Assembly (NCBI GenBank): GCA_937944075.1
Contig: CALDZZ010000219.1
Location: 1-31,039 of the forward strand
Direction of reading: 5' to 3'
Source of the DNA: an uncultured Rhizobiaceae group bacterium
GTDB taxonomy: Bacteria; Pseudomonadota; Alphaproteobacteria; Rhizobiales; Rhizobiaceae
DNA: 31,039 nt
Shown: positions 7,251 through 14,724 of the stretch, piece after piece
How the letters are laid out: each line of letters begins with the position of its first letter
How positions within the stretch are numbered: position 1 is the first letter of the stretch
The notes under the pieces: generated by a model
Told to the model about the DNA's origin: nothing
The model's database searches: none
What the model saw: only the letters and a program-made list of their open reading frames with translations
Made by a program: the position numbers and the translations under genes

Positions 7251-8858
7251 ATGGCTCCCAAACAAAAACCTCGTGTCCTTGTCTCTGACAAGCTTTCTGA
7301 AACTGCCGTCAATATTTTTCGTGACAAGGGCATTGATGTCGATTTTCAGCCTGATCTGGGAAAAGACAAGGATGCACTTTACGACGTAATCGACCAATAT
7401 GACGGCCTTGCCATTCGCTCTGCTACAAAGGCAACAGCGCATCTGATTGAGAAGGCAACCAATCTGAAAGTCATTGGCCGCGCCGGAATCGGTGTTGATA
7501 ACGTGGAAATCCCTGCGGCATCGCGCAAGGGCATCATTGTAATGAACACGCCTTTTGGTAATTCAATTACAACCGCAGAACATGCAATCTCACTTATGCT
7601 TGCGGTGGCAAGACAAATCCCGGCAGCCGATGCTTCAACCCAGGCAGGTAAATGGGAAAAATCGAAATTCATGGGAGTTGAAATAACCAACAAGACATTG
7701 GGCCTGATTGGGTGCGGTAATATCGGTACGATTGTTGCCGAGCGTGCCATTGGTCTTCGGATGAAGGTTGTAGCCTTTGACCCTTTCCTATCAGAAGAAC
7801 GCGCCCAGCAATTGGGTGTTGAAAAGGTGGAACTGGATGAGCTTTACCCGCGTGCAGACTTTATTACGCTTCACGTACCAAAAACTGACAAAACAGCCAT
7901 GATGATCAATGCTGAAGCAATCGCAAAAATGAAAGACGGCGTGCGTATCGTCAATTGTGCTCGCGGCGGACTTGTTGATGAAACCGCCCTTGCCGAAGCC
8001 ATCAAGGCAGGCAAGGTCGCCGGTGCAGGCTTTGATGTCTTTGAGGTAGAGCCTGCAGAAGCCAGCCCGCTTTTTGGCCTTCCCAATGTTGTGTGTACGC
8101 CTCACCTGGGTGCTTCGACATCCGAAGCGCAGGAGAATGTTGCCATTCAAGTCGCTGAGCAAATGTCGGATTATCTGATTAACGGCGCTGTTTCAAACGC
8201 AATCAACATGCCATCCATTACGGCAGATGAGGCGCCACGTCTGGTGCCATTTATCAAACTGGCAGGTTATCTTGGCGCCTTCGTTGGGCAGGTTAATGAA
8301 GACCCTATTGTAAAGGTTGAAATCATTTACGATGGCGGTATTGCCAAAATGAATACCGATGCGCTGACAAGTGCTGCGCTTGCCGGACTCATCAGGCCTC
8401 AGGTTGCTGACGTCAACATGGTTTCAGCCCCGGTAATGGTCAAGGAACGCGGTATCCAGATATCAGAAACCAAACAGGATAAAACAGGTATCTATGACAG
8501 CTATATGAAACTCGTCATTACAACCAAGAAAGCACAACGCTCAATTGCCGGCACTGTTTTCTCCGATGGAAAGCCTCGGTTTATCCAGATCAAGGGTATC
8601 AATATGGATGCCGATGTGGGCCGTCACATGCTTTACACAACCAACCACGATGAACCAGGCATTATCGGCACGCTGGGTGCAGCAATGGCTCAGGCAGGGC
8701 TCAATATCGCGAACTTCCATCTTGGCCGTAACGAAGCTGGTGGTGATGCAATTGCCTTGCTTTATCTTGATGAGCAACCAAGCGAACAGGTGATAAAGAC
8801 CCTGATGGAAACCAGTAAATTTCAGCAAGTCAAAGCACTGGAATTTGATCTGGACTAA
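7251..8858 (+). CDS. serA: D-3-phosphoglycerate dehydrogenase SerA
   Basis: 535 residues. It oxidises 3-phosphoglycerate to 3-phosphohydroxypyruvate with NAD, committing carbon to serine. The catalytic domain has GRAGIGVDNVEIPAA, the NAD-binding GLIGCGNIG followed by AFDPF, NCARGGLVDETAL with the active-site Arg, a Glu in FDVFEVEPAE, and the catalytic His in CTPHLGASTSEAQ. Beyond about residue 310 lies the extra ASB domain and then a C-terminal ACT domain (DEPGIIGTLGAAMAQAGLNIANF), as in long-form, probably serine-inhibited SerA. The ATG at 7251 is preceded by GGAGGA, a strong ribosome binding site; longer upstream frames overlap serC and are not used. Confidence 0.97.
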   Translation: MAPKQKPRVLVSDKLSETAVNIFRDKGIDVDFQPDLGKDKDALYDVIDQYDGLAIRSATKATAHLIEKATNLKVIGRAGIGVDNVEIPAASRKGIIVMNTPFGNSITTAEHAISLMLAVARQIPAADASTQAGKWEKSKFMGVEITNKTLGLIGCGNIGTIVAERAIGLRMKVVAFDPFLSEERAQQLGVEKVELDELYPRADFITLHVPKTDKTAMMINAEAIAKMKDGVRIVNCARGGLVDETALAEAIKAGKVAGAGFDVFEVEPAEASPLFGLPNVVCTPHLGASTSEAQENVAIQVAEQMSDYLINGAVSNAINMPSITADEAPRLVPFIKLAGYLGAFVGQVNEDPIVKVEIIYDGGIAKMNTDALTSAALAGLIRPQVADVNMVSAPVMVKERGIQISETKQDKTGIYDSYMKLVITTKKAQRSIAGTVFSDGKPRFIQIKGINMDADVGRHMLYTTNHDEPGIIGTLGAAMAQAGLNIANFHLGRNEAGGDAIALLYLDEQPSEQVIKTLMETSKFQQVKALEFDLD

Positions 8859-8880
8859 AACTGGCCAACACTTGAACGAA

Positions 8881-8912
8881 AAAACCCCGCAACAGATGTT
8901 GCGGGGTTTTTT
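8881..8912. terminator. Strong bidirectional Rho-independent terminator
   Basis: AAAACCCCGCAAC (8881-8893), a 4-base AGAT loop, and GTTGCGGGGTTTT (8898-8910) form a perfect 13 bp stem followed by more T. Because A-tracts precede and T-tracts follow the GC stem, it can end both serA and the oppositely oriented 60-residue ORF. Confidence 0.93.
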
Positions 8913-8936
8913 GTTTGATATATTGGAGCGTAATCT

Positions 8937-9119
8937 TTAACGAGCGCTCTGCTGTAGTGCGCGCAAGTCAGCGCCCTTGACAGTTGTTGTTGCAAGCGTT
9001 TGCTGTGCTTCTGCAATAGCTCTGTCAAATGCCTGTGTTAGCTGTGAGTTACCACCGCCAACAGAACCTGCATCAATACCACTGTTGTTGGCTGCTGTAG
9101 GAGTTGTGCTTACTTCCAT
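8937..9119 (-). CDS. Small protein of unknown function (60 aa)
   Basis: I do not recognise this protein. It is 60 residues long, with a Ser/Thr/Asn/Gly-rich first third and an amphipathic helical middle (LTQAFDRAIAEAQQTLATTTVKG) ending in ADLRALQQSAR. It has no signal peptide, membrane segment or cysteine. Support for a real gene: a good AAGGAAG ribosome binding site 6 bp before the ATG (visible on the minus strand at about 9126-9132), a terminator immediately downstream shared with serA, and a long intergenic region with dyad sites upstream. The helical, Gln/Ala-rich composition recalls small secreted or filament-type proteins, but this is only an impression. Confidence 0.6.
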   Translation of the reverse strand: MEVSTTPTAANNSGIDAGSVGGGNSQLTQAFDRAIAEAQQTLATTTVKGADLRALQQSAR

Positions 9120-9168
9120 TTTCTACTTCCTTTGTTTGTTCAAGACTTTGGCTTTCACCTTGTGACGT

Positions 9169-9197
9169 AACGTAAGATAGCTTAAATAGCTTACGTT
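9169..9197. repeat. Inverted repeat, possible operator
   Basis: AACGTAAG (9169-9176) and CTTACGTT (9190-9197) are perfect inverted arms around a 13-base spacer. The site lies 50-78 bp upstream of the 60-residue minus-strand ORF, in the expected promoter zone. The spacer also holds the half-site-like TAGCTTA. A regulator binding site is likelier than a terminator because no T-tract follows. Confidence 0.5.
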
Positions 9198-9237
9198 GCG
9201 ATATGCGCATTGACTACGTAGACCATCAATCAGAATA

Positions 9238-9252
9238 CTTACCTTAGGTAAG
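9238..9252. repeat. Perfect 15 bp palindrome, possible operator
   Basis: CTTACCT and AGGTAAG flank a single central T. Its outer CTTAC/GTAAG sequence repeats the outer sequence of the dyad at 9169-9197, so one regulator might bind both sites. Confidence 0.5.
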
Positions 9253-9369
9253 AATTAAGCTTGCTGCCGGTTTTTCAAGTTGCTTTATCTACCATTTACG
9301 TAGCCAGATGCCTTCTAAGTCCTGCCTTTTTGTTTTTGGTCCTGGTTGTCGGTCTAATCAATTCAGTCC

Positions 9370-9389
9370 CATAATGAACAGACATTATG
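9370..9389. repeat. Inverted repeat CATAATG-N6-CATTATG
   Basis: Perfect 7 bp arms with a 6 bp spacer, about 200 bp upstream of the L7/L12-like gene. It has the size of a dimeric regulator operator. No family is assigned. Confidence 0.4.
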
Positions 9390-9589
9390 AATTTTGAACC
9401 AGATTGTTATGCCTGTTAGAGAACATGCAATTATCAGGCCATAACAGTTTTAAGCGAAAAAAGGATCAAAGGAGACAAGTCAGATCAAACAAAAGGAAGG
9501 GTGTCGGTTGGCAAAAAACCAATGCCTCTCTGTTAACGATAATTTTCCACTTGGCTTTTATTCTGCAGGAATGTTTAGGAGATATTCAG

Positions 9590-9883
9590 ATGGAATTTCT
9601 AGATAAACCGCTCGTTCAGTTCATGCTGATGTGTATTTCCCTTGTGATACTGATTAGCTGGTTCTTAAAGGCTCTACCCTCATTCAAGCGAAAGTTAAGT
9701 GAAACGCAAAAACGAGAACTTGAAACACTAATCTCCAGACTAGACACTGATCAGCGCAGAAATATAGAACTTACACTGGATGCTGGGCAAAAAATTGAAG
9801 CAATCAAGCTTTTTCGAGCAGCTAACAATTCTGGGTTACGCGATGCAAAACGTGTCGTTGAATATATGAACATGAATAAATGA
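9590..9883 (+). CDS. Small membrane-anchored protein with ribosomal L7/L12 C-terminal-like motif
   Basis: 97 residues. Residues about 9-29 (VQFMLMCISLVILISWFLKAL) form one transmembrane helix, followed by a charged helical linker (KRKLSETQKRELETLISRL) and a C-terminal unit GQKIEAIKLFRAANNSGLRDAKRVVEYM. That unit closely resembles the helix-turn-helix of the ribosomal L7/L12 C-terminal domain (K-I-x-x-I-K-x-x-R-x-x-x-x-L-x-x-A-K-x-x-V-E), which normally contacts translation factors. The start is the ATG at 9590 with AGGAG at 9577-9581. The role is unknown; a bacterial family of membrane proteins with this domain exists. It lies upstream of mbfA in the same direction, with a separate promoter likely between them. 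Confidence 0.78.
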   Translation: MEFLDKPLVQFMLMCISLVILISWFLKALPSFKRKLSETQKRELETLISRLDTDQRRNIELTLDAGQKIEAIKLFRAANNSGLRDAKRVVEYMNMNK

Positions 9884-9928
9884 GCTGATATCGAATTGGC
9901 AGATTGCAACATTCGCACCAATCTTTTA

Positions 9929-9947
9929 CTTTAGAATTATTCTAAAG
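9929..9947 (+). promoter_or_regulatory. Perfect 19 bp palindrome, probable Irr box (ICE) of mbfA
   Basis: CTTTAGAAT-T-ATTCTAAAG is a perfect palindrome 9 bp upstream of the mbfA ATG. It contains the TTTAGAA...TTCTAAA core that I recall as the iron control element bound by Irr in Rhizobiales. Possible promoter hexamers are TTGCAA (9904-9909) and TACTTT (9927-9932) with 17 bp between them, so the palindrome would overlap the -10 region and start site. Known mbfA genes are repressed by Irr under iron limitation, which fits this layout. Confidence 0.8.
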
Positions 9948-9956
9948 GGGATTGTT

Positions 9957-10940
9957 ATGATTTCTAGATTTTTACCCACTGGCAAACGTTCTTTTAAATC
10001 ACTCAGCGAGCAAGAAATATTGGCGCTTGCGATTTCATCTGAAGAAGATGATGCGCGCATTTACGCAAGTTATGCGGAAGGTCTTCGTGAAGACTTTCCC
10101 GATAGCGCGAAGCTCTTTGATGAAATGGTTGCAGAAGAAAACCAGCACCGCCAATGGCTGATTGAACTGCATCAGGAAAAATTTGGCGAAATCATTCCGC
10201 TGATTAGACGTGAGCATGTTTCAGGCTTTTACAATCGCAAACCCGATTGGCTGGTCAAACCTTTTGGCGTTGAAGAAGTGCGCAATCAAGCAATCGAAAT
10301 GGAAGCACAAGCGTTTAGGTTTTATAATGCTGCCATCAAGCAAACAACAGATGCTTCTATCCGCAAACTTTTGGGCGACCTCGCAGCTGCAGAAGCTGGC
10401 CACATGGCAGCCGCTCAAGATGCAGAAGCAACCAATGTTCCGCAAGATATCAAGGACGAAGAAGCTGCAAACGAGCATAAGCAATTCGTGCTCACGTATG
10501 TTCAGCCGGGTCTTGCAGGGTTGATTGATGGCTCGATTTCAACACTCGCGCCCATCTTCGCCACTGCCTTCGCCACGCAAGACACATGGACAACACTGCT
10601 TGTGGGCCTCGCCGCCTCCATCGGTGCTGGCATCTCCATGGGCTTTACGGAAGTCGCCTCTGATGACGGTGTCATTTCAGGCCGTGGCTCGCCCATAAAA
10701 CGCGGGTTAGCCACAGGCATCATGACCACCGTTGGTGGCTTGGGCCATGCCCTGCCCTACCTGATCCCGGACTTCTGGATCGCAACCTACGTTGCCTTTG
10801 CCATTGTCTTTGTGGAACTGTTTGTCATTACCTGGATACAGAACAAATACATGGAAACGCCCTGGTTAAAAGCGGTGGTGCAGATCATGCTGGGTGGTGT
10901 GTTGGTCTTGGGGGCTGGGATTTGGATTGGGCAATGGTGA
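9957..10940 (+). CDS. mbfA: Membrane-bound ferritin/iron exporter MbfA (rubrerythrin-VIT1 fusion)
   Basis: 327 residues. The N-terminal half (about 15-155) is a rubrerythrin-like ferritin domain with two ExxH di-iron motifs, EENQH near residue 62 and EAGH near residue 145, plus additional glutamates (SSEEDDARIY; EMEAQAFRFY). The C-terminal half (about 175-327) is a CCC1/VIT1-like membrane domain: GLAGLIDGSISTLAPIF, LVGLAASIGAGISMGFTEVASDDG, and three further hydrophobic helices. Such proteins sit in the inner membrane and export iron, protecting from iron and peroxide stress. The start at 9957 has AAAGGGG just upstream. An Irr-type palindrome precedes it, consistent with de-repression in high iron. 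Confidence 0.95.
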   Translation: MISRFLPTGKRSFKSLSEQEILALAISSEEDDARIYASYAEGLREDFPDSAKLFDEMVAEENQHRQWLIELHQEKFGEIIPLIRREHVSGFYNRKPDWLVKPFGVEEVRNQAIEMEAQAFRFYNAAIKQTTDASIRKLLGDLAAAEAGHMAAAQDAEATNVPQDIKDEEAANEHKQFVLTYVQPGLAGLIDGSISTLAPIFATAFATQDTWTTLLVGLAASIGAGISMGFTEVASDDGVISGRGSPIKRGLATGIMTTVGGLGHALPYLIPDFWIATYVAFAIVFVELFVITWIQNKYMETPWLKAVVQIMLGGVLVLGAGIWIGQW

Positions 10941-11034
10941 GTGGTGGTGTGATCCAATATGGAAATTAGATTTCAGAGGACGATCGACAGAAATGCGGAC
11001 AAAAGGGGAGTCTAAATGCGGTAATAAACTTTCT

Positions 11035-11058
11035 CCCCTCTCCCTTGTCAGAGAGGGG
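11035..11058. repeat. 8 bp-stem hairpin between mbfA and acyltransferase gene
   Basis: CCCCTCTC (11035-11042) and GAGAGGGG (11051-11058) pair perfectly with an 8-base loop. It lies just past the end of the minus-strand acyltransferase gene and about 95 bp after mbfA. Neither side has a proper T-tract, so it may be a weak terminator or a copy of a small dispersed palindromic repeat; copies elsewhere cannot be checked here. Confidence 0.45.
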
Positions 11059-11070
11059 AAAATGAGGCCA

Positions 11071-12225
11071 TCATTCAGCCGCTTGCAGGCTCGCTTTTGC
11101 TTGCTTTTCGCTTACGCTCTTATCCAACCAAGCCCATTTTGGACGGTGGAACAAGAAGCCGAACCAGCCAGTGATGCGTGTGAACTCATAGGCGATAACC
11201 GGGCCTATCACACTTGATAGAAGTACGATGAGCGATGTGGTTCCAAGATCAAGGCCGGGTGCGAACTTGAACAGGACTTCTCTTGTGATAATCATGGGTG
11301 CGAAGAATGCGAGGTAAACCACGATTGAATGTTGCCCAAGGTAACGCAGGAAACCGGCCACTTTAAATCTTGAAAGAATCGCACAAAGGCAAACCACTGC
11401 AATGGCACCTACTGTACCCAGCGCCAGGGAAACAATTGGCAATTGTGCCATGTTGGCTGGCAGTTCACGACCTGCAGTTTGATAAATACCGGAAAACAAA
11501 GAAGGTACGGTTGAGAATGTGAAAACACCATTCACTACAGCCCAAACACCAAGGTACCCGAGCGCCTTGCCGACATTATCTCTCGCCCAGCCCGCAAGCT
11601 GGAAAATAGGCTGTGCCAGTGCGTAGCCCGCAAAGAAATAAACATAACGAGCTGCAAATTCATCTACCAGCAAACTGCCGGTGTGAATTGGTGCAATTTC
11701 CAGCAAGGCCGCACCTGCCAGCACCACTGCCCAATGAATTTTTGTCAAAAGACGGGTAATAATGAACATGACCGGCAACATGTAGATAAACCAAAGCGTG
11801 CCATAAGGCTCAACCATCGCCAACAGAAAACTGCCACCGATTTCGCTCAAGGGAACACCTTGAGAAATCCAGCCAAGGCTTTTGAAGGCAAATTGAATGA
11901 TCAGCCAAAGGATGTAGAAATATGCAAAATGAACTACTTTTCGATCGAAATACCTCAGCCACGTTCTGCCGATCACAACTCCAAGAAAGAGACCGGATAT
12001 CATGAAAAAATCAGGCATTCTGAAAGGTTGTGCAAAGGTGACAATATAATTCATCCAGCCAGTTGTGCCGGCATCTGTTAAGCCCTTGAGTGCGGCATGT
12101 TTTTCAACACCAAGGGTCGCATGCATCATCACAACGAAAATAATACAAAAGCCTTTCGCATAGTCGACCCAGTCGATGCGATTGCCACCGGATTGAAATC
12201 CAGGTTGTAGTGCCAGATTTGCCAT
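11071..12225 (-). CDS. Acyltransferase family 3 membrane protein
   Basis: 384 residues with about ten hydrophobic helices. The N-terminus IDWVDYAKGFCIIFVVMMHATLG carries the Lys24-x10-His35 arrangement typical of the acyltransferase-3 family (OafA/OpgC-like), followed by MPDFFMISGLFLG. Members move acyl groups across or at the inner membrane onto sugars of polysaccharides, glucans or lipids. The acceptor here is not identifiable, and no polysaccharide cluster is adjacent. The C-terminus ends in a charged cytoplasmic tail (KSVSEKQAKASLQAAE). It is divergent from the penicillin-binding protein gene with a 233 bp gap and appears monocistronic. Confidence 0.88.
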   Translation of the reverse strand: MANLALQPGFQSGGNRIDWVDYAKGFCIIFVVMMHATLGVEKHAALKGLTDAGTTGWMNYIVTFAQPFRMPDFFMISGLFLGVVIGRTWLRYFDRKVVHFAYFYILWLIIQFAFKSLGWISQGVPLSEIGGSFLLAMVEPYGTLWFIYMLPVMFIITRLLTKIHWAVVLAGAALLEIAPIHTGSLLVDEFAARYVYFFAGYALAQPIFQLAGWARDNVGKALGYLGVWAVVNGVFTFSTVPSLFSGIYQTAGRELPANMAQLPIVSLALGTVGAIAVVCLCAILSRFKVAGFLRYLGQHSIVVYLAFFAPMIITREVLFKFAPGLDLGTTSLIVLLSSVIGPVIAYEFTRITGWFGFLFHRPKWAWLDKSVSEKQAKASLQAAE

Positions 12226-12359
12226 TTTATGCCGTCCTTTTTGCGCACATCAAAGTGCTTCCACTTGCAAAAGACCATATCAGGCGTTGGCTTAAATCTG
12301 CTTAAGATAAAGCCTAAAATTGTAATCACTCTATCGAGAGCCTTGAAAATCAAACAATA

Positions 12360-12371
12360 TTTCCCGGGAAA
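12360..12371. repeat. 12 bp palindrome TTTCCCGGGAAA
   Basis: A perfect palindrome in the gap between the acyltransferase and penicillin-binding protein genes, about 88 bp before the latter's ATG. It could be an operator; no regulator is assigned. Confidence 0.35.
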
Positions 12372-12412
12372 ATCGGAATCTTTACGTCCCATTAAATCGC
12401 CTCATTTATTGT

Positions 12413-12442
12413 TCACTGGATATTAACCCTGAATTCCAGTGA
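12413..12442. repeat. Inverted repeat TCACTGGA-N14-TCCAGTGA
   Basis: Perfect 8 bp arms 17 bp upstream of the penicillin-binding protein start. It could be an operator or a 5' UTR hairpin. No T-tract follows, so it is not a terminator. Confidence 0.45.
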
Positions 12443-12458
12443 CAGTTGACCCTTTTCA

Positions 12459-14723
12459 ATGGCTAAACGCAGCAAAAATACCCGTATTGAACCCACGTTT
12501 GAATCAACTTCCGGCAAAAAGCCAAGAGGCGAAATGCGTGTGACCGCAGCTGATCGTGCTGTTCAGACACAAGCCAAAGCACCAGGAAGATCACGCAAAA
12601 AGGCAGGTAAACCCGTAAAATCAGGCGCCATGCGCCGTAAACAAACCAAGCGCAGGCAAACCCGCAAACGTGGTGGTCTGTTCGGCTTTTTTGGCAAGTG
12701 CGTTTACTGGAGTTTTGTACTTGGCCTTTGGGGTGCAATCGGGATTGCAGGAATTGTCGGATATTATGCATCCAAATTACCCCAGTCCACCAGTTGGGCC
12801 ATTCCACAAAGACCGCCGAATGCAAAGATTATTGCAACGGATGGTTCCCTGATTGCAAATCGCGGTCTTACGGGCGGTGCCGCCATGCGACTGGATGAAA
12901 TGTCGCCCTATATTCCAATGGCTGTCATAGCGGTTGAGGACAGACGGTATCAGTCACACATTGGATTTGATCCGATTGGCTTTACCCGTGCCATGATACG
13001 CAACATCAGGGCCAAAAGACTGGTTGAGGGCGGTTCAACAATTACGCAGCAGCTTGCCAAGAACCTTTTCCTGAAGCCCTCACGCACGCTGGAGCGCAAG
13101 GTTCAGGAACTGATTATTGCGCTATGGCTTGAGCGTAAATACAACAAGGATGAAATCCTCGAAATTTATCTGAACCGTGTCTACTTTGGTTCTGGTGCAT
13201 ATGGGGTTGAAGCAGCAGCCAGGCGGTATTTCTCCAAGTCAGCCAGGGATGTGAACCTTGCTGAAGCTGCCCTGCTGGCAGGTTTGTTGAAAGCACCATC
13301 CAAACTCTCGCCTGCAAAAAATCCTGAATTGGCAGAAGCACGGGCTCAGGTTGTCTTGGGTACAATGCGCAGGGCTGATTTCATTTCAGACCGGGAAGCC
13401 GCCAAGGCACTGACCATGCAGGCTAAGAAGGCAAAACGGTACTGGAGCGGGTCTGAACATTACGTTGCTGATCTGGTAATGAAGCAATTGCCGGATCTCA
13501 TTGGTGAGCTTCGTGAGGATGTTATTATTGACACCACCATTAATCTTGACCTGCAAAAACAGGCTGGCAAGGTCATTGCAGACACACTGGCCGAGAACGG
13601 CAAAAAGCGAAATGTGGGTCAGGGTGCACTTGTATCGATGACCCCTTATGGCGCCATCAAGGCCCTTGTTGGTGGGCGCGAATATGCAGACAGCCAGTTC
13701 AACCGGGCAACAGAAGCCAAGCGTCAGCCAGGATCAGCTTTCAAACCGATTGTATATCTTGCAGCGCTTGAAACCGGAAGAACACCGGAATCAGTCAGGC
13801 AGGATGCGCCGGTTACCATCGGAAAATGGAAACCTGTCAATTATGACCGCAAATATCGCGGACCTGTTTCGCTGGATACATCACTTGCAAAATCACTGAA
13901 CACAGTCGCAGCACAACTGGTCATGGAAGTGGGTCCGGGTAATGTTGTCAAAACCGCCAAGCGTCTTGGCATCAAGTCCAAGATGTCGCCCAATGCATCC
14001 ATTGCGCTGGGGACTTCTGAAGTAACGCTGCTTGAATTAACTGGCGCCTATGCTCCCTTCGCCAATGGCGGACAAGCTGTTGAGCCTTATGTCATACGAC
14101 GGGTTTCAGACATGGATGGTAATGTCTTGTATGAACGCAATCCGGGCGAAGAGCCACAAGTTGTGGGTGCACGTGAACTTGGTATGATGAATTCCATGTT
14201 GCGCCATGTTGTTACCAGGGGAACCGGCAAGAATGCCAGTCTTGGAAACCGGGAAGTAGCTGGAAAAACCGGAACAACGCAAAATTCCCGTGATGGTCTC
14301 TTTGTCGGATATACAGCCAATCTTGTGACCGGGGTCTGGTATGGCAATGACGATGGCAAGCCCATGAAAAAGGTAACCGGCGGTTCGCTTCCTGCCCAAA
14401 CCTGGCAAGCCTTTATGGAACCTGCACACAAGGGTCTGGAACTGGCGAGTCTGCCGGGCAACTATGTGCCGGTGATTGCAGCAGTGCCAACACCACAACC
14501 GCAGAGATCAATCGGTCAAAACCCGGTTCAACAACAGGTACAGGGCAATGCTTCCCGAAATACACAGCAGGCATCTGATCCCAACCAACGACCCAGTGAC
14601 AATAACGGCCGCAGATCACTTTCTGAAATCGATGGCAATCCTCGACCGTCAGCAAACGTTGGTGATGGCCAACGGCAAAAACCAAAAACAATTCTTGATC
14701 TGATTTTTGGCAGTAATTCCTAG
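12459..14723 (+). CDS. Class A penicillin-binding protein (PBP1A family), bifunctional peptidoglycan synthase
   Basis: 754 residues. A very basic, Lys/Arg-rich cytoplasmic tail (1-75) precedes one transmembrane helix (about 81-103). The glycosyltransferase (GT51) domain follows with catalytic Glu160 in AVEDRRYQSHIGFD and the EGGSTITQQLAKNLFL motif. The transpeptidase domain has the SxxK nucleophile Ser426 in QPGSAFKPI, the SxN motif in SLAKSLNT, and KTG at Lys603 in AGKTGTTQ. The last roughly 80 residues are a Gln/Asn/Pro-rich, low-complexity periplasmic tail. It polymerises and cross-links peptidoglycan. The family match is certain; the exact paralogue name (mrcA or pbpC type) is not assigned. 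The stop is 1 bp from that of the convergent pckA. Confidence 0.95.
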   Translation: MAKRSKNTRIEPTFESTSGKKPRGEMRVTAADRAVQTQAKAPGRSRKKAGKPVKSGAMRRKQTKRRQTRKRGGLFGFFGKCVYWSFVLGLWGAIGIAGIVGYYASKLPQSTSWAIPQRPPNAKIIATDGSLIANRGLTGGAAMRLDEMSPYIPMAVIAVEDRRYQSHIGFDPIGFTRAMIRNIRAKRLVEGGSTITQQLAKNLFLKPSRTLERKVQELIIALWLERKYNKDEILEIYLNRVYFGSGAYGVEAAARRYFSKSARDVNLAEAALLAGLLKAPSKLSPAKNPELAEARAQVVLGTMRRADFISDREAAKALTMQAKKAKRYWSGSEHYVADLVMKQLPDLIGELREDVIIDTTINLDLQKQAGKVIADTLAENGKKRNVGQGALVSMTPYGAIKALVGGREYADSQFNRATEAKRQPGSAFKPIVYLAALETGRTPESVRQDAPVTIGKWKPVNYDRKYRGPVSLDTSLAKSLNTVAAQLVMEVGPGNVVKTAKRLGIKSKMSPNASIALGTSEVTLLELTGAYAPFANGGQAVEPYVIRRVSDMDGNVLYERNPGEEPQVVGARELGMMNSMLRHVVTRGTGKNASLGNREVAGKTGTTQNSRDGLFVGYTANLVTGVWYGNDDGKPMKKVTGGSLPAQTWQAFMEPAHKGLELASLPGNYVPVIAAVPTPQPQRSIGQNPVQQQVQGNASRNTQQASDPNQRPSDNNGRRSLSEIDGNPRPSANVGDGQRQKPKTILDLIFGSNS

Positions 14724-14724
14724 C

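Larger units (their letters stand above)
9120..9589. other. Palindrome-rich intergenic region (470 bp)
   Basis: No convincing gene lies here. It separates the minus-strand 60-residue ORF from the plus-strand L7/L12-like gene, so it must hold promoters for both. It contains several perfect short inverted repeats (annotated separately) and repeated TACGTA or CTTACGT words, for example at about 9215-9220 and 9296-9301. An imperfect dyad pairs GTTATGCCTG (9406-9415) with CAGGCCATAAC (9435-9445). A plus-strand frame runs through from 9404 but has no ribosome binding site and looks non-coding before 9590. Confidence 0.6.

Noticed and set aside
9404..9589. Upstream extension of the L7/L12-like frame to 9404
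   Set aside because: No ribosome binding site, unnatural basic composition, and a clear AGGAG-ATG start at 9590.
12129..12392. Minus-strand 87-codon frame overlapping the acyltransferase start
   Set aside because: It overlaps the 5' end of a secure gene in another frame and shows no family features; probably chance.
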